Notes under the pieces: generated by a model
What the model was told of the DNA's origin: nothing
Seen by the model: the letters and a program-made list of their open reading frames with translations, nothing else
The model's database searches: none
Made by a program: the position numbers and the translations under genes
Source of the DNA: Sphingomonas horti
GTDB lineage: Bacteria > Pseudomonadota > Alphaproteobacteria > Sphingomonadales > Sphingomonadaceae
Direction: 5' to 3'
Length of the DNA stretch: 64,000 bases
Assembly: GCF_009753715.1 (NCBI RefSeq)
Contig: NZ_WQMS01000008.1
Coordinates: forward strand, 1-64,000
In this document: piece by piece, positions 8,563-16,812 of the stretch
Layout: the number at the start of each line of letters is the position of its first letter
How positions within the stretch are numbered: position 1 is the stretch's first letter

Positions 8563-9048
8563 TTAGTTAACGCCAAGACGCTTTTCGAGCGTTAGCGCGT
8601 CGAAGACTTTGCCGCTTCGCCCCCGGTAATAGGCACGGCGCATGCCGATCTGCACAAAGCCGAGCCCGCGATAGAGATCGACCGCCGGATTGCCGTCGCG
8701 CACTTCCAGGTGCAGCGTCGCCACGCCTTCGCCGGCCGCATCCTCGACTGCCTGGGCGAGCAATGCGCGCGCGGTGCCTTGCCGGCGATAGCGGTTACGC
8801 ACTGCGATCAGCAGCAGTTCCGCCTCGTCCGCGACGGTGCGGAGCAGCGCGAATCCGGCCGGCTCCTCGCCTGATCGCGCGACCAGCAGCCAGCTTCCGG
8901 CCATACCGAGGATGCCGGCGCACTGCGCCTCCGTCCACGCCTCGCCATATTCGGGGTCGAAGGCGTCGCCCATCGCGATCATCACGTCTGGCAAATCGGC
9001 CATGCCGCCCGGTTCGACGCGGATGGCGAGGTCGGTCGCCATGATCAT
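8563..9048 (-). CDS. rimI: Ribosomal protein bS18 N-alanine acetyltransferase RimI
   Basis: A 161-residue GNAT acetyltransferase. The acetyl-CoA loop is seen in RNRYRRQGTARALLAQA, followed by LHLEVRDGNPAVDLYRGLGFVQIGMRRAYY, which is the typical RimI ending. The start ATG overlaps the tsaB stop (ATGA). Pairing with tsaB is a widespread arrangement and supports the assignment. Confidence 0.92.
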   Translation of the reverse strand: MIMATDLAIRVEPGGMADLPDVMIAMGDAFDPEYGEAWTEAQCAGILGMAGSWLLVARSGEEPAGFALLRTVADEAELLLIAVRNRYRRQGTARALLAQAVEDAAGEGVATLHLEVRDGNPAVDLYRGLGFVQIGMRRAYYRGRSGKVFDALTLEKRLGVN

Positions 9049-9662
9049 CCCGGCAGTCGCGCGTCGGGTGCCCGTCCGTAGATCGGGCTGGGCGGCAGCA
9101 TCGCGAGCCGCGGCGGCAGCAACGCCGTGTTGCGCGCATCGGGGTGGATCGCGACCGTCCGCCCCGGGGCGCCCGCGGTCCGCATCGCTTCGGCGCCCGA
9201 TCCGGCCACCGGATCGCTCGCGCACAGCAATGCGGCCTCCTCTGGCTTCAGGGACGCAAGCGGGGCGATCGGGCGCACTCCCTGTCTGTCGAAACGCTGC
9301 ACGAAATACTCGCCATGTCCGCCGACGATTGCAACGGAAAGCGTTTCGGGGCCGTCAAGTTCCATGAAGGCGGTCGCGGCGATCAGCGCCAGCGACGAAT
9401 AGCCCGCGATCTCGGCGCCCCAGGCAAGCGCCAGCGCCCGCGCCGCGGCCAGCCCGACGCGCACCCCGGTGAAGCTGCCGGGCCCGCAATCGACCAGGAT
9501 ACGATCGGCGCGGCCGCGGCCGGGCAGCTCGCCGATCATCGGGACCAGCCGCTCGGCATGGCCGCGCCCGACCAGCTCATGGACATGGCTGACCAGCCGC
9601 CCATCCTCGAACAGCGCGACCGAACAGGCCTCGGTCGCGGTCTCGATCGCAAGCTGTCTCAA
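9045..9662 (-). CDS. tsaB: tRNA threonylcarbamoyladenosine biosynthesis protein TsaB
   Basis: A 205-residue inactive ASKHA-fold homologue of TsaD that scaffolds the TsaBDE complex making t6A37 of ANN-decoding tRNAs. The start LAIETATEACSVALFEDGR and the signature GPGSFTGVRVGLAAARALA are diagnostic. It begins with TTG, overlapping the stop of the preceding nitroreductase-family gene (TTGA), and overlaps rimI by four bases. Confidence 0.94.
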   Translation of the reverse strand: MRQLAIETATEACSVALFEDGRLVSHVHELVGRGHAERLVPMIGELPGRGRADRILVDCGPGSFTGVRVGLAAARALALAWGAEIAGYSSLALIAATAFMELDGPETLSVAIVGGHGEYFVQRFDRQGVRPIAPLASLKPEEAALLCASDPVAGSGAEAMRTAGAPGRTVAIHPDARNTALLPPRLAMLPPSPIYGRAPDARLPG

Positions 9663-10246
9663 AGGATGCGGTTGAAGCGCTCGAACGCGGGCCGCGGCGA
9701 GCGGGCGAAGATGGTCGACGGATCTCCATAGCCGAGCGTCGAGATGAAGTTGGACTTGACGCTCGTGCCGGCGAAGAAGAGCTCGTCGACCCGAGCGTTG
9801 TCGAAGCCGGACATGGGGCCCGTATCGAGGCCGAGCGCCCGCGCCGCCATAATGAAATAGCCGCCCTGCAGCGAACTGTTCCTAAGCGCGTGGACCTTGC
9901 GCACTTCCGGGTCGGGAAACCAGCTCTTCGCCGTCTGGTCGTGCGGGAAGAATTCAGGCAGCTGCTCGTGGAAATCGATGTCCATGCCGATGATCGCGGT
10001 GACCGGCGCCTTGACGATCTTGGGCCCGTTCTTGGCCGACGCGCAGGACGCGAGCCGCGCCTTGGCTTCGCCGCTGACGCACCAGACGATCCGCGCCGGC
10101 AGCATGTTGGCCGACGTCGGGCCCATCTTCATCAGGTCCCAGATCGCGCGGAGCTGGTCCTCCTCAACCGGCTTGTCGACATAGCCATTATAGGTGCGCG
10201 CGGTGCGGAACAGCTGGTCGAGCGCGCCGTCGTCGAGTGAAGGCAT
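9659..10246 (-). CDS. Nitroreductase-family malonic semialdehyde reductase (RutE/HadB-like)
   Basis: A 195-residue flavoprotein of the nitroreductase fold. The start RTARTYNGYVDKPVEEDQLRAIWDLMKMGPTSANMLPARIVW and the later GLDTGPMSGFDNARVDELFFAG are characteristic of the RutE/HadB subgroup, which reduces malonic semialdehyde or related aldehydes/nitro compounds with NAD(P)H and FMN. No rut pyrimidine genes accompany it, so a role in uracil catabolism is not supported. It shares one base with the nfuA stop and overlaps tsaB by four bases. Confidence 0.85.
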   Translation of the reverse strand: MPSLDDGALDQLFRTARTYNGYVDKPVEEDQLRAIWDLMKMGPTSANMLPARIVWCVSGEAKARLASCASAKNGPKIVKAPVTAIIGMDIDFHEQLPEFFPHDQTAKSWFPDPEVRKVHALRNSSLQGGYFIMAARALGLDTGPMSGFDNARVDELFFAGTSVKSNFISTLGYGDPSTIFARSPRPAFERFNRIL

Positions 10247-10824
10247 CAGATAGCCCGCACTTCGGTGACTTCGGGGACGTAGTATTTGAGCAATTGCTCG
10301 ATGCCCTGCTTCAGCGTCGCGGTCGAACTGGGGCAGCCGGAGCAGGCACCCTGCATCTTCAGGAACACCGTGCCTTGCTGGAACCCGCGATAGATGATGT
10401 CGCCACCATCATTGGCGACAGCGGGGCGGACGCGGGTGTCGATCAGCTCCTTGATCTGGCTGACGATGTCGGCGTCCTCGGGCGCGTCGAGCGGCGGCTC
10501 GTCGTCGATCGCGATGGCGGCGGCCGAGCCGGGACGGAACAGCGGCATGTCGCCCGAAAAATGGTCGAGCAGCACGCTCAGCACGTCGGGCTTCAGGTCC
10601 CGCCATTCGGCGCCCGGGGCGGCGGTGACGGAGACGAAATCGGAGCCGAAGAACACGCCTTCAACGTCGCCCAGATCGAACAGCGCCTCGGCAAGCGGCG
10701 AGGCCTCCGCCTCCTCGGGATTGGCGAAGTCGCGCGTGCCGCCGGTCATCACCGGACGGCCGGGCAGGAATTTCAGCGTCGACGGATTGGGCGTCGTTTC
10801 GGTCTCGATCAGCATGGGCGTCAT
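10246..10824 (-). CDS. nfuA: Nfu-type iron-sulfur cluster carrier
   Basis: A 192-residue protein with an N-terminal Nfu domain (TPNPSTLKFLPGRPV.., about residues 5-95) and a C-terminal NifU domain (about 115-190) with the cluster-binding CxxC in GACSGCPSS. Such proteins carry Fe-S clusters from the scaffold to target enzymes; MiaB, encoded in this window, belongs to a known client class. It heads a tightly overlapping run nfuA-reductase-tsaB-rimI. A Met at residue 4 is an alternative start. Confidence 0.93.
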   Translation of the reverse strand: MTPMLIETETTPNPSTLKFLPGRPVMTGGTRDFANPEEAEASPLAEALFDLGDVEGVFFGSDFVSVTAAPGAEWRDLKPDVLSVLLDHFSGDMPLFRPGSAAAIAIDDEPPLDAPEDADIVSQIKELIDTRVRPAVANDGGDIIYRGFQQGTVFLKMQGACSGCPSSTATLKQGIEQLLKYYVPEVTEVRAI

Positions 10825-10950
10825 GTGGGCCGAACGCCCATGCCGATCAAGGGCGCCGTCGCGCCCGCCGCCGCCGATCAGGGAAAGACGTCCTCGTCGA
10901 CGCGCGACTGGTGATATCGTCCTCGACCTGCTTCAGCCGATCAAGGCTCG

Positions 10951-12009
10951 TCAGAACAGTGAGCCGCTCCCCAGCAGGGACGGCATCAGCAACGACGTGA
11001 GGCCGGTGTCGCCAAAGTCGTCCGCGTAGGGTGCGTAGCTCGCCTGCTGCAGCGGCAGCACGTCCGGCGAATAAAGGCCGTTCAGACCGCCATAGCCGGT
11101 GAGCCCGCCGAGACTACCGCCGAGATCGCCGCCGAGCATGCTCTGCAGCACCATGGGCAGCAAAGCGCCGAGCAGGCCATCGCCGCCGCGCCCGAACAGC
11201 CCCGCATAGTCGCTGCCGTAATAGGGATCGACCGGGCTGTAGCCGCTCGGCCAATAGCCAGTCGGCGCATAAGCGTAGCTGGCCGGCGCGTCATAGCGGG
11301 TCGGGCCGTAATAGCGTGCCTGGTCGTAGCGCCGGACCGGGGCATAGTCGTCATAGCCGTCGCCCCAATAGGTCGGCGTCCAGACCGGCTGCTGGTAAAC
11401 CGGCGCATAGCTGCGGCTCACGTAACGGACCGGCGGCCGCTCGACATAACGGACGACGCGCGGCTGCACGTGACGCACGGCCGGTCGCTCGACGTAACGC
11501 ACGACCGGCGTCGGGGCGTAGCGGATGGTGCGCGGCGGAGCGTGATGCTCGACGCGGGCGATCCGCTCAGCCGGGCGGAAGCGCTCGCGGCGGTCCAACT
11601 GACGGACGACCTTGCGCTCGTCCTTTGCCGCGCGCTTCCACTGCTTGCGGGCCTGGCTGTCGTCGAACCGGGCGATGCGGACCTGAGCCGGGCGCGGGCG
11701 CTGACGCTCGGCCTTGAACCCAGGCCCACCGCTATCGGCGCGACTGGCCGGGCGGGCGAAGGCCATCGCCTGGTCGCCATGCCTGCCGCCGCGGGCCTGC
11801 ATCGCGTGCGGGTTGCCGCCGCCCCTATGCTGGTTGCCAGCCCGGTGCGGATTCCCGCCGCCGCCATGCGGATTGCCTTGCGGCTTTGCGCCAGCATATT
11901 TGCCGCCGCCATGCGGATTGCCATGACCGCCGCCATGGCCGCCCTTGCCTGCCAGGGCCGGCGACGCCGCGGTGGCGGCGAGCAGCAGCCCGATGAACAG
12001 CTTGCGCAT
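10951..12009 (-). CDS. Exported low-complexity Gly/His/Asn and Arg/Val/Tyr-rich protein
   Basis: A 352-residue protein with a clear signal peptide (MRKLFIGLLLAATAASPALA, cleavage about residue 20). The mature part starts with HGNPHGGG-type repeats rich in Gly, His, Asn (about 20-80), then a basic segment (about 100-165), then several VRYVERP-like repeats (about 175-220), a Tyr/Pro-rich region, and a hydrophobic Gly/Leu stretch near 295-330. No enzyme motif was found. The His-rich segment could bind metal; this is inference. The start gives the signal peptide; the frame is open further upstream. Confidence 0.75.
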   Translation of the reverse strand: MRKLFIGLLLAATAASPALAGKGGHGGGHGNPHGGGKYAGAKPQGNPHGGGGNPHRAGNQHRGGGNPHAMQARGGRHGDQAMAFARPASRADSGGPGFKAERQRPRPAQVRIARFDDSQARKQWKRAAKDERKVVRQLDRRERFRPAERIARVEHHAPPRTIRYAPTPVVRYVERPAVRHVQPRVVRYVERPPVRYVSRSYAPVYQQPVWTPTYWGDGYDDYAPVRRYDQARYYGPTRYDAPASYAYAPTGYWPSGYSPVDPYYGSDYAGLFGRGGDGLLGALLPMVLQSMLGGDLGGSLGGLTGYGGLNGLYSPDVLPLQQASYAPYADDFGDTGLTSLLMPSLLGSGSLF

Positions 12010-12162
12010 ATGACTCTCCCGTCTCGCGCCCCAAAGCTCGAACGTGCGGGTGTAGGAGAGGGTGCGTGAGTCGGCCCTGAACCGGGCGTTCAGCGCGGGT
12101 TTAGGGGCCGGTGCGTGCCGTCGGTCGGCCATGCGGCGTTCGACGGCATCGTCGCGGCCGCA

Positions 12163-12960
12163 TCATCTGGCCGGCGCGGGCTTTTCCTTCAGGTTACGCG
12201 CGAGCAGGCGGATGCGAGCGCCCTCGACGGCCCAGGCCTCCTGGCCGGGCGTCGACACATAAACCGGCAATCGCGACCAGAGCGACAGCCAGACGTGGAT
12301 CGGCGTCGGCACCGGGTCCAGCAGGTGCGTGATGAAAAGCCCCTCCGGGTGCTGTCCGTCCCTCGTGTCGAGCGCGATGCACGTGCGGGTGAACTCGCGT
12401 TTTTCGAGGACCTTGCCGTCGGCCGCGACGGTCACGCGATAATGGCCGCCGAAGGGATAGACGCCCGTTTCGACCTGCGGCGTCAGCAGGTACACGGGGA
12501 CCGGATCGGCGGCGGATCGGGGCGGGATCACGACCGGGTTGAAGGGCCGCTCCACGCAGCCGGTGGTCTGGCTTCGCAGCGCGACCTGGCGCGCGCGCAC
12601 CATCGCTTCCTCGATCGCAGTCAGGTCCGGCTTGCCGGCCGGGCCGTGGCTGACGACCTTTTGCTGCGCGTCGACATCGGCTTCGTAGATGGCGACCGGC
12701 CGCTCGCCCTCAAGGCCGTAGAAGATGACGCGCCGCCGGTCCTGGTTGCCTTCGACGATCCAGCCGCGCACGCCTTTGGCTTCGGGGTTAGGAATGTCCG
12801 CCACCAGCTGGTCCGTCGCTACCCAGGCTGCCTGATCGTACAGGTAGATCGTGGCGCCGATGTCGAGCGCCGCCTGAACCTGCGCCACCTCGGCCGCGGT
12901 CATGCGCGCCGGAGGCGCGGGCTGCGCCGCTGCCGCCAGCGCGACCGCGACGCCGATCAT
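12163..12960 (-). CDS. Exported protein of unknown function, coupled to M20 peptidase
   Basis: A 265-residue protein with a short hydrophobic N-terminus (MIGVAVALAAAAQPAPP) suggesting export. It contains two Cys (TTGCVERPF and RTCIALDTRDG) that could form a disulfide, and no motif I recognise. Its ATG overlaps the stop of the M20 peptidase gene by four bases, so the two are translationally coupled. Confidence 0.7.
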   Translation of the reverse strand: MIGVAVALAAAAQPAPPARMTAAEVAQVQAALDIGATIYLYDQAAWVATDQLVADIPNPEAKGVRGWIVEGNQDRRRVIFYGLEGERPVAIYEADVDAQQKVVSHGPAGKPDLTAIEEAMVRARQVALRSQTTGCVERPFNPVVIPPRSAADPVPVYLLTPQVETGVYPFGGHYRVTVAADGKVLEKREFTRTCIALDTRDGQHPEGLFITHLLDPVPTPIHVWLSLWSRLPVYVSTPGQEAWAVEGARIRLLARNLKEKPAPAR

Positions 12961-14270
12961 TTGCCGCGCGGTTCCCTGGCAAGCCGCGTCATCAGGATCG
13001 CGGCGCGCTTGGCCTGGCGATGGATCGAATCGAGATTCACCGTCTCGCCTGGCGCGTGGTCGCCATCGCTGTCGGTGCCGAGGCCGACCAGTCCGTCCAC
13101 GTCCTTGGCGACGAACGCGATGTCGCCGGCGCCGCGCTTCAGCGGGTCGAGCGCGGGCATCGCCTTCAGGCCGAGATCGGCATTGACCGCGTTCAGCCTG
13201 TCCAGCAGCGCGCGATTGCCTTCGGTTGGCGCCATCGCCGGATAGCCTTCGTCGAAGCTGATCTCGGCCTGCGCCCCCGGATAGGAGCGCGCGACGATTG
13301 CTTTCATCTTCGCCTGCACGCGCTCGGTCTGCTCGTCGCTGAGCGTGCGCATGTCGCCGCGCGCGATCGCGATCGCGGGAATGATGTTGGTCTTGCCCGC
13401 CGCGGTCGCGCGGATCTGGCCCGCGTCGAGCGCCGCCTGCGTGCCGCCGGCGATCAGGCCGACATTGTAGGTGAGGTTCGGCTCGCGCAGGTCGTCGCGG
13501 AAGGCGGCGATGATGCGGCTGGCCGCGTAGATCGCGCCTTCGCCCGCCGCGGGCGTGAAGATGCCGCTCGAATGGCTGCTTTTCGCGGTCACCTTCAGCG
13601 TCCAGCTGCTGGAGCTCCGCCGCGCGATCGAGCCCCAGTCCTGGCCGTCGATCACCGACAGCCCTTCGAAATCGAGCGCGGCGTCGGCGCGCTTGCCGGC
13701 GGCGATCAGGTCGCGGCGGGAGATGCTGGTCGGGTCGCCTGCATCTTCCTCGTCACCGGTCAGCACGATCTCGATGTCGGCGTCCTTCAGCGTGCCCGCG
13801 GCCTGCATTGCGCGGAGTGCCGCGACCATCACGACCATGCCGCCCTTGTCGTCGCCGGCGCCCGGGCCTTCCGCCTTGTCGCCCTTGCGCACGAATGTCT
13901 GGAACGGTGAATCCTTTTCGAACACCGTGTCGAGGTGGCCGATCAGCAGCATGCGCTTGCCCTTGCCGTTGCCCTTGTGAACGGCGACGATGTGGCCGGC
14001 GCGCTTGACCTCGGTCATCGGAATCCAGCTGACCTGGAAACCCAATGGCTCCAGCTCCGCGCGCATCATCTCGCCGACCCTGGTCACGCCCTCGATGTTC
14101 AGCGAGCCGGAGTTCTGGTTGACCAGCTTTTCCAGCAGCGCGACCGAGCGCTCGTATTCGGCATCGACGGTCTTAGTGATCTTTTGCTCGGCCGGGCTCA
14201 AGGCGGCGACGGAAGCAGTGGATGCGGTGAAGAGCAGGGCGGCCAGCACGGCCTTGGGGATCATCATCAT
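12957..14270 (-). CDS. Exported M20/M28-type zinc metallopeptidase (glutamate carboxypeptidase-like)
   Basis: A 437-residue periplasmic or secreted peptidase with a signal peptide (MMMIPKAVLAALLFTASTASVAA). The two-metal site of family M20 is complete: LLIGHLDTVF, GAGDDKGGMVVMVAAL, the Glu pair in LTGDEEDAGDP, the Asp in ARGDMRTLSDEQ and the final His in SIHRQAKRAAILM. It resembles carboxypeptidase G2-like enzymes that release C-terminal glutamate or act on dipeptides. Three successive ATG codons (14270, 14267, 14264) can start it. It is transcribed divergently from the gene at 14350. Confidence 0.9.
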   Translation of the reverse strand: MMMIPKAVLAALLFTASTASVAALSPAEQKITKTVDAEYERSVALLEKLVNQNSGSLNIEGVTRVGEMMRAELEPLGFQVSWIPMTEVKRAGHIVAVHKGNGKGKRMLLIGHLDTVFEKDSPFQTFVRKGDKAEGPGAGDDKGGMVVMVAALRAMQAAGTLKDADIEIVLTGDEEDAGDPTSISRRDLIAAGKRADAALDFEGLSVIDGQDWGSIARRSSSSWTLKVTAKSSHSSGIFTPAAGEGAIYAASRIIAAFRDDLREPNLTYNVGLIAGGTQAALDAGQIRATAAGKTNIIPAIAIARGDMRTLSDEQTERVQAKMKAIVARSYPGAQAEISFDEGYPAMAPTEGNRALLDRLNAVNADLGLKAMPALDPLKRGAGDIAFVAKDVDGLVGLGTDSDGDHAPGETVNLDSIHRQAKRAAILMTRLAREPRGK

Positions 14271-14349
14271 GCGGGCGGTTTGCAGAACGGCGCGCCTGTC
14301 GACAAGCCCCATCGCCGCTCTTACGGTCGCCGGCCGAGAGGGGTTCCTG

Positions 14350-15093
14350 ATGCGCAAGCTGATCCTTGCAGTAGCATTGGTCGCGTCGGCGGCTGTCGCG
14401 CAGTCCGTAACCGACGCGCGGCGCGCGGCCGTCATGGCCGAGCAGACCGGCAACGCGCCGGCTGCGCTGGCCGCCGCTGCGCGACTGGAGAATTCGGGCG
14501 ATTTTGCGGACCGGTCGCTGGCGCTGCAGATCCGGGCGCAATTCCTGCCCGCCACTGAGGTGCTGAAGCTGCCGGAGCCCACATCCGACCAGCTGCTGCT
14601 CCACCAGATCTGGCGGGCGCTTCGCATCGAAGCGCTGGCGCGCGGGGGCCAGCTGGACCAGGCGCGCGACGAGCTGATGCTGATGCGCAAGGAAGGACAC
14701 CGCGACAAATTCTACGGGAACGAGCCGCCGCAGCTGCGCATGGCCCAGCACATAGCGGTCGCGCGGACCAATTATGCGGCGAAGAATTATCGCGGCGCCG
14801 CGCAGCGGTTCGCGCGGGCGGCGGAGATCGAGGCCAAGGCCGACGGGCCGATCTGGCACCAGCCGATCGAGTCCGCGCTCGGCGCTGCGCTGCTGAAGGC
14901 AGGCGACGCCCGCGAGGTCCATGCCGCTTTCGGGCGCGCGCTGGCTCGCCAGCCGGACAATGTCTGGGCGCTCTGGGGCCGCGCCCAGTCCCAGGCCGCG
15001 CTTGGCGACACCGCTGCCAGCGCCTCCACGCTCGCGCAGGTCGACAGGCTCTGGAAGGGCGACAAGGCGTTGCTGACGCTCGATCGGCTCTAA
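14350..15093 (+). CDS. Exported TPR-like repeat protein
   Basis: A 247-residue protein starting MRKLILAVALVASAAVAQS, a signal peptide. The mature part is alpha-helical with Ala-rich helix pairs (QDARDELMLMRKEG.., YAAKNYRGAAQRFARAAEIEA.., DAREVHAAFGRALARQPDNVWALWGRAQSQAALGD), matching tetratricopeptide-like repeats. TPRs usually mediate protein contacts; partner unknown. The frame is open upstream, but that part is antisense to the M20 peptidase. Confidence 0.8.
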   Translation: MRKLILAVALVASAAVAQSVTDARRAAVMAEQTGNAPAALAAAARLENSGDFADRSLALQIRAQFLPATEVLKLPEPTSDQLLLHQIWRALRIEALARGGQLDQARDELMLMRKEGHRDKFYGNEPPQLRMAQHIAVARTNYAAKNYRGAAQRFARAAEIEAKADGPIWHQPIESALGAALLKAGDAREVHAAFGRALARQPDNVWALWGRAQSQAALGDTAASASTLAQVDRLWKGDKALLTLDRL

Positions 15094-15421
15094 ACCATCG
15101 AAAGTTACGGCAGTCTCATATGTGCTCCGGCGACGGCCGGAGCGTTGCGTCCAGGGCTCCGGCTTTCGCCGGAGCACGCGCCGGATCGAGATAAGGCGCC
15201 CCGGCCTTGCTTCTGCCGCAATGCGCCTCCATATGGCGGCTCGCGCACGGGGCTCGTCCCCGATGGTCCGGCAGCGTGAACAGCTCGAACAACGAGCCCG
15301 GCCGCACCGCTTAGCGCCTCCCTGCAACAGGCTTCCCTTTTCACGCGGGTTGTCAACACAACCCCGCGTTTCCGCGGCCGCTGATCCTGCGCGCCGCCGA
15401 TTCGCATATTGCGAGTTATAC
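15094..15421. other. 328-base intergenic region with palindromic repeat and hairpin
   Basis: No gene was recognised here. Bases 15122-15177 are a palindromic repeat (GTGCTCCGGC..GGCCGGAGC and inverse) of the same family as 23565-23621 and the rnr insertion at 49188-49241. Bases 15344-15368 form a hairpin CGCGGGTTGT/ACAACCCCGCG with one bulged C, about 55 bases before the helicase start; it may belong to the helicase 5-prime leader. Confidence 0.6.
15122..15177. repeat. GTGCTCCGG-type palindromic repeat (copy 1)
   Basis: Two imperfect inverted modules (GTGCTCCGGCgacGGCCGGAGC and GGCTCCGGCtttCGCCGGAGCAC, each itself a hairpin) with a short spacer. Its ends and spacing match the copies at 23565-23621 and 49188-49241. 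Confidence 0.8.
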
Positions 15422-16720
15422 ATGACCAAATTCACCGACCTCGGCCTGGCCGAGCCGATCCTGAAGGCTCTGTCGGCCAAGGGCTATGCGACGCCGACGC
15501 CGATTCAGGTCAAGGCGATCCCGCCCGTGCTGGAAGGCCGCGACCTGTGCGGCATCGCCCAGACCGGCACCGGCAAGACCGCCGCGTTCGCGCTGCCGGC
15601 GCTCGACTATTTCGCCCGCCATCCCAAGCCGACGCCGATCGGCGGCTGCCGGATGCTGGTGCTGTCGCCGACGCGCGAGCTGGCGGCGCAGATCGCGCAG
15701 TCGTTCCGCGACTATGCGCGCTTCATGCGGCTGTCCGTCGAGACTGTCTTCGGCGGCGTGCCGATCGGGCGCCAGATCAACAAGATGCGCCCCGGCGTCG
15801 ATATCGTCGTCGCGACCCCCGGCCGGCTGCTCGACCTGATCGACCAGCGCGCGCTGACGCTGCGCGACGTCGAGCTGTTCGTGCTCGACGAAGCCGACCA
15901 GATGCTGGACCTGGGCTTCATCCATTCGCTGAAGCGGATCAGTCAGATGCTGCCGAAGCAGCGCCAGACCCTGTTCTTTTCGGCGACGATGCCGAAAGCC
16001 ATCGCGGAGCTGGGCGACCGCTTCCTGACCGATCCTGTCAAGGTCGCGGTGACGCCGGTCGCCTCGACCGCGGAGCGTGTCGAGCAGTTCGTCACCTTCG
16101 TCAACCAGGCCGAGAAGCAGGCGCTGCTGACGCTGACGCTGAAGGCCGAGCCGATCGACCGGGCGCTGGTGTTCACGCGCACCAAGCATGGCGCCGACAA
16201 GGTGGTGAAGCACCTCCAGGCGGCGGGCATCGGCTGCGCGGCGATCCACGGCAACAAGTCGCAGCCGCAGCGGACCCAGGCACTGCAGGCGTTCCGCTCG
16301 GGCGAGATCAAGATCCTGGTCGCGACCGATATCGCCGCGCGCGGCATCGACGTGTCGGGCGTCAGCCACGTCTTCAACTTCGAGCTGCCGAACGTGGCCG
16401 AGCAGTACGTCCACCGCATCGGCCGCACGGCGCGCGCCGGGCGGGACGGTATCGCGATCAGCTTCGTCGATGGTGAGGAGCGTGCCTATCTGAAGCAGAT
16501 CGAGCGGTTGACGCGCGTCCAGCTTCAGCCGGTGCCGCTGCCCGAGAATTTCGAGGCGCAGCGCGCGTCGCTGCCGAAGCCGGTCCAGGCCAAGCCGACC
16601 GCGCAGCGCCGCCACGAGGAGCAGCGGGCCCGCCCCGCCGGCGACCGGCCGAAGCGGCCGTTCCGCCGCCACAGGTCGGGCGTCGGCGCACACAAGGGAG
16701 CGGTCAAGCGGGCCGGCTGA
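15422..16720 (+). CDS. DEAD-box RNA helicase (RhlE-like)
   Basis: A 432-residue ATP-dependent RNA helicase. Motifs in order: Q motif (GYATPTPIQVKAIP), I AQTGTGKT, Ia PTRELAAQ, Ib TPGRLLD, II DEAD, III SAT, IV LVFTRTKHGAD, V TDIAARGID, VI HRIGRTARAGRDG. The tail (about 385-432) is basic and Arg/Lys/Pro-rich, as in RhlE proteins that act on ribosome assembly or mRNA decay. The ATG at 15422 matches the canonical N-terminus MTKFTDLGLAEPIL; the open frame upstream crosses the repeat at 15122 and is not likely coding. Confidence 0.95.
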   Translation: MTKFTDLGLAEPILKALSAKGYATPTPIQVKAIPPVLEGRDLCGIAQTGTGKTAAFALPALDYFARHPKPTPIGGCRMLVLSPTRELAAQIAQSFRDYARFMRLSVETVFGGVPIGRQINKMRPGVDIVVATPGRLLDLIDQRALTLRDVELFVLDEADQMLDLGFIHSLKRISQMLPKQRQTLFFSATMPKAIAELGDRFLTDPVKVAVTPVASTAERVEQFVTFVNQAEKQALLTLTLKAEPIDRALVFTRTKHGADKVVKHLQAAGIGCAAIHGNKSQPQRTQALQAFRSGEIKILVATDIAARGIDVSGVSHVFNFELPNVAEQYVHRIGRTARAGRDGIAISFVDGEERAYLKQIERLTRVQLQPVPLPENFEAQRASLPKPVQAKPTAQRRHEEQRARPAGDRPKRPFRRHRSGVGAHKGAVKRAG

Positions 16721-16812
16721 TAAACGCTTGATTCGGCGCGTGAACGAAATAGAGGCGATTGCGGGCGGGTAGATTCCAGGCCGGGCCTGTCCCGGCCCGA
16801 CCAAGGACAGCC

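Noticed and set aside
15122-15421. N-terminal extension of the DEAD-box helicase
   Set aside because: The open frame crosses a palindromic repeat and gives Arg-rich non-protein-like sequence; the canonical start is at 15422.
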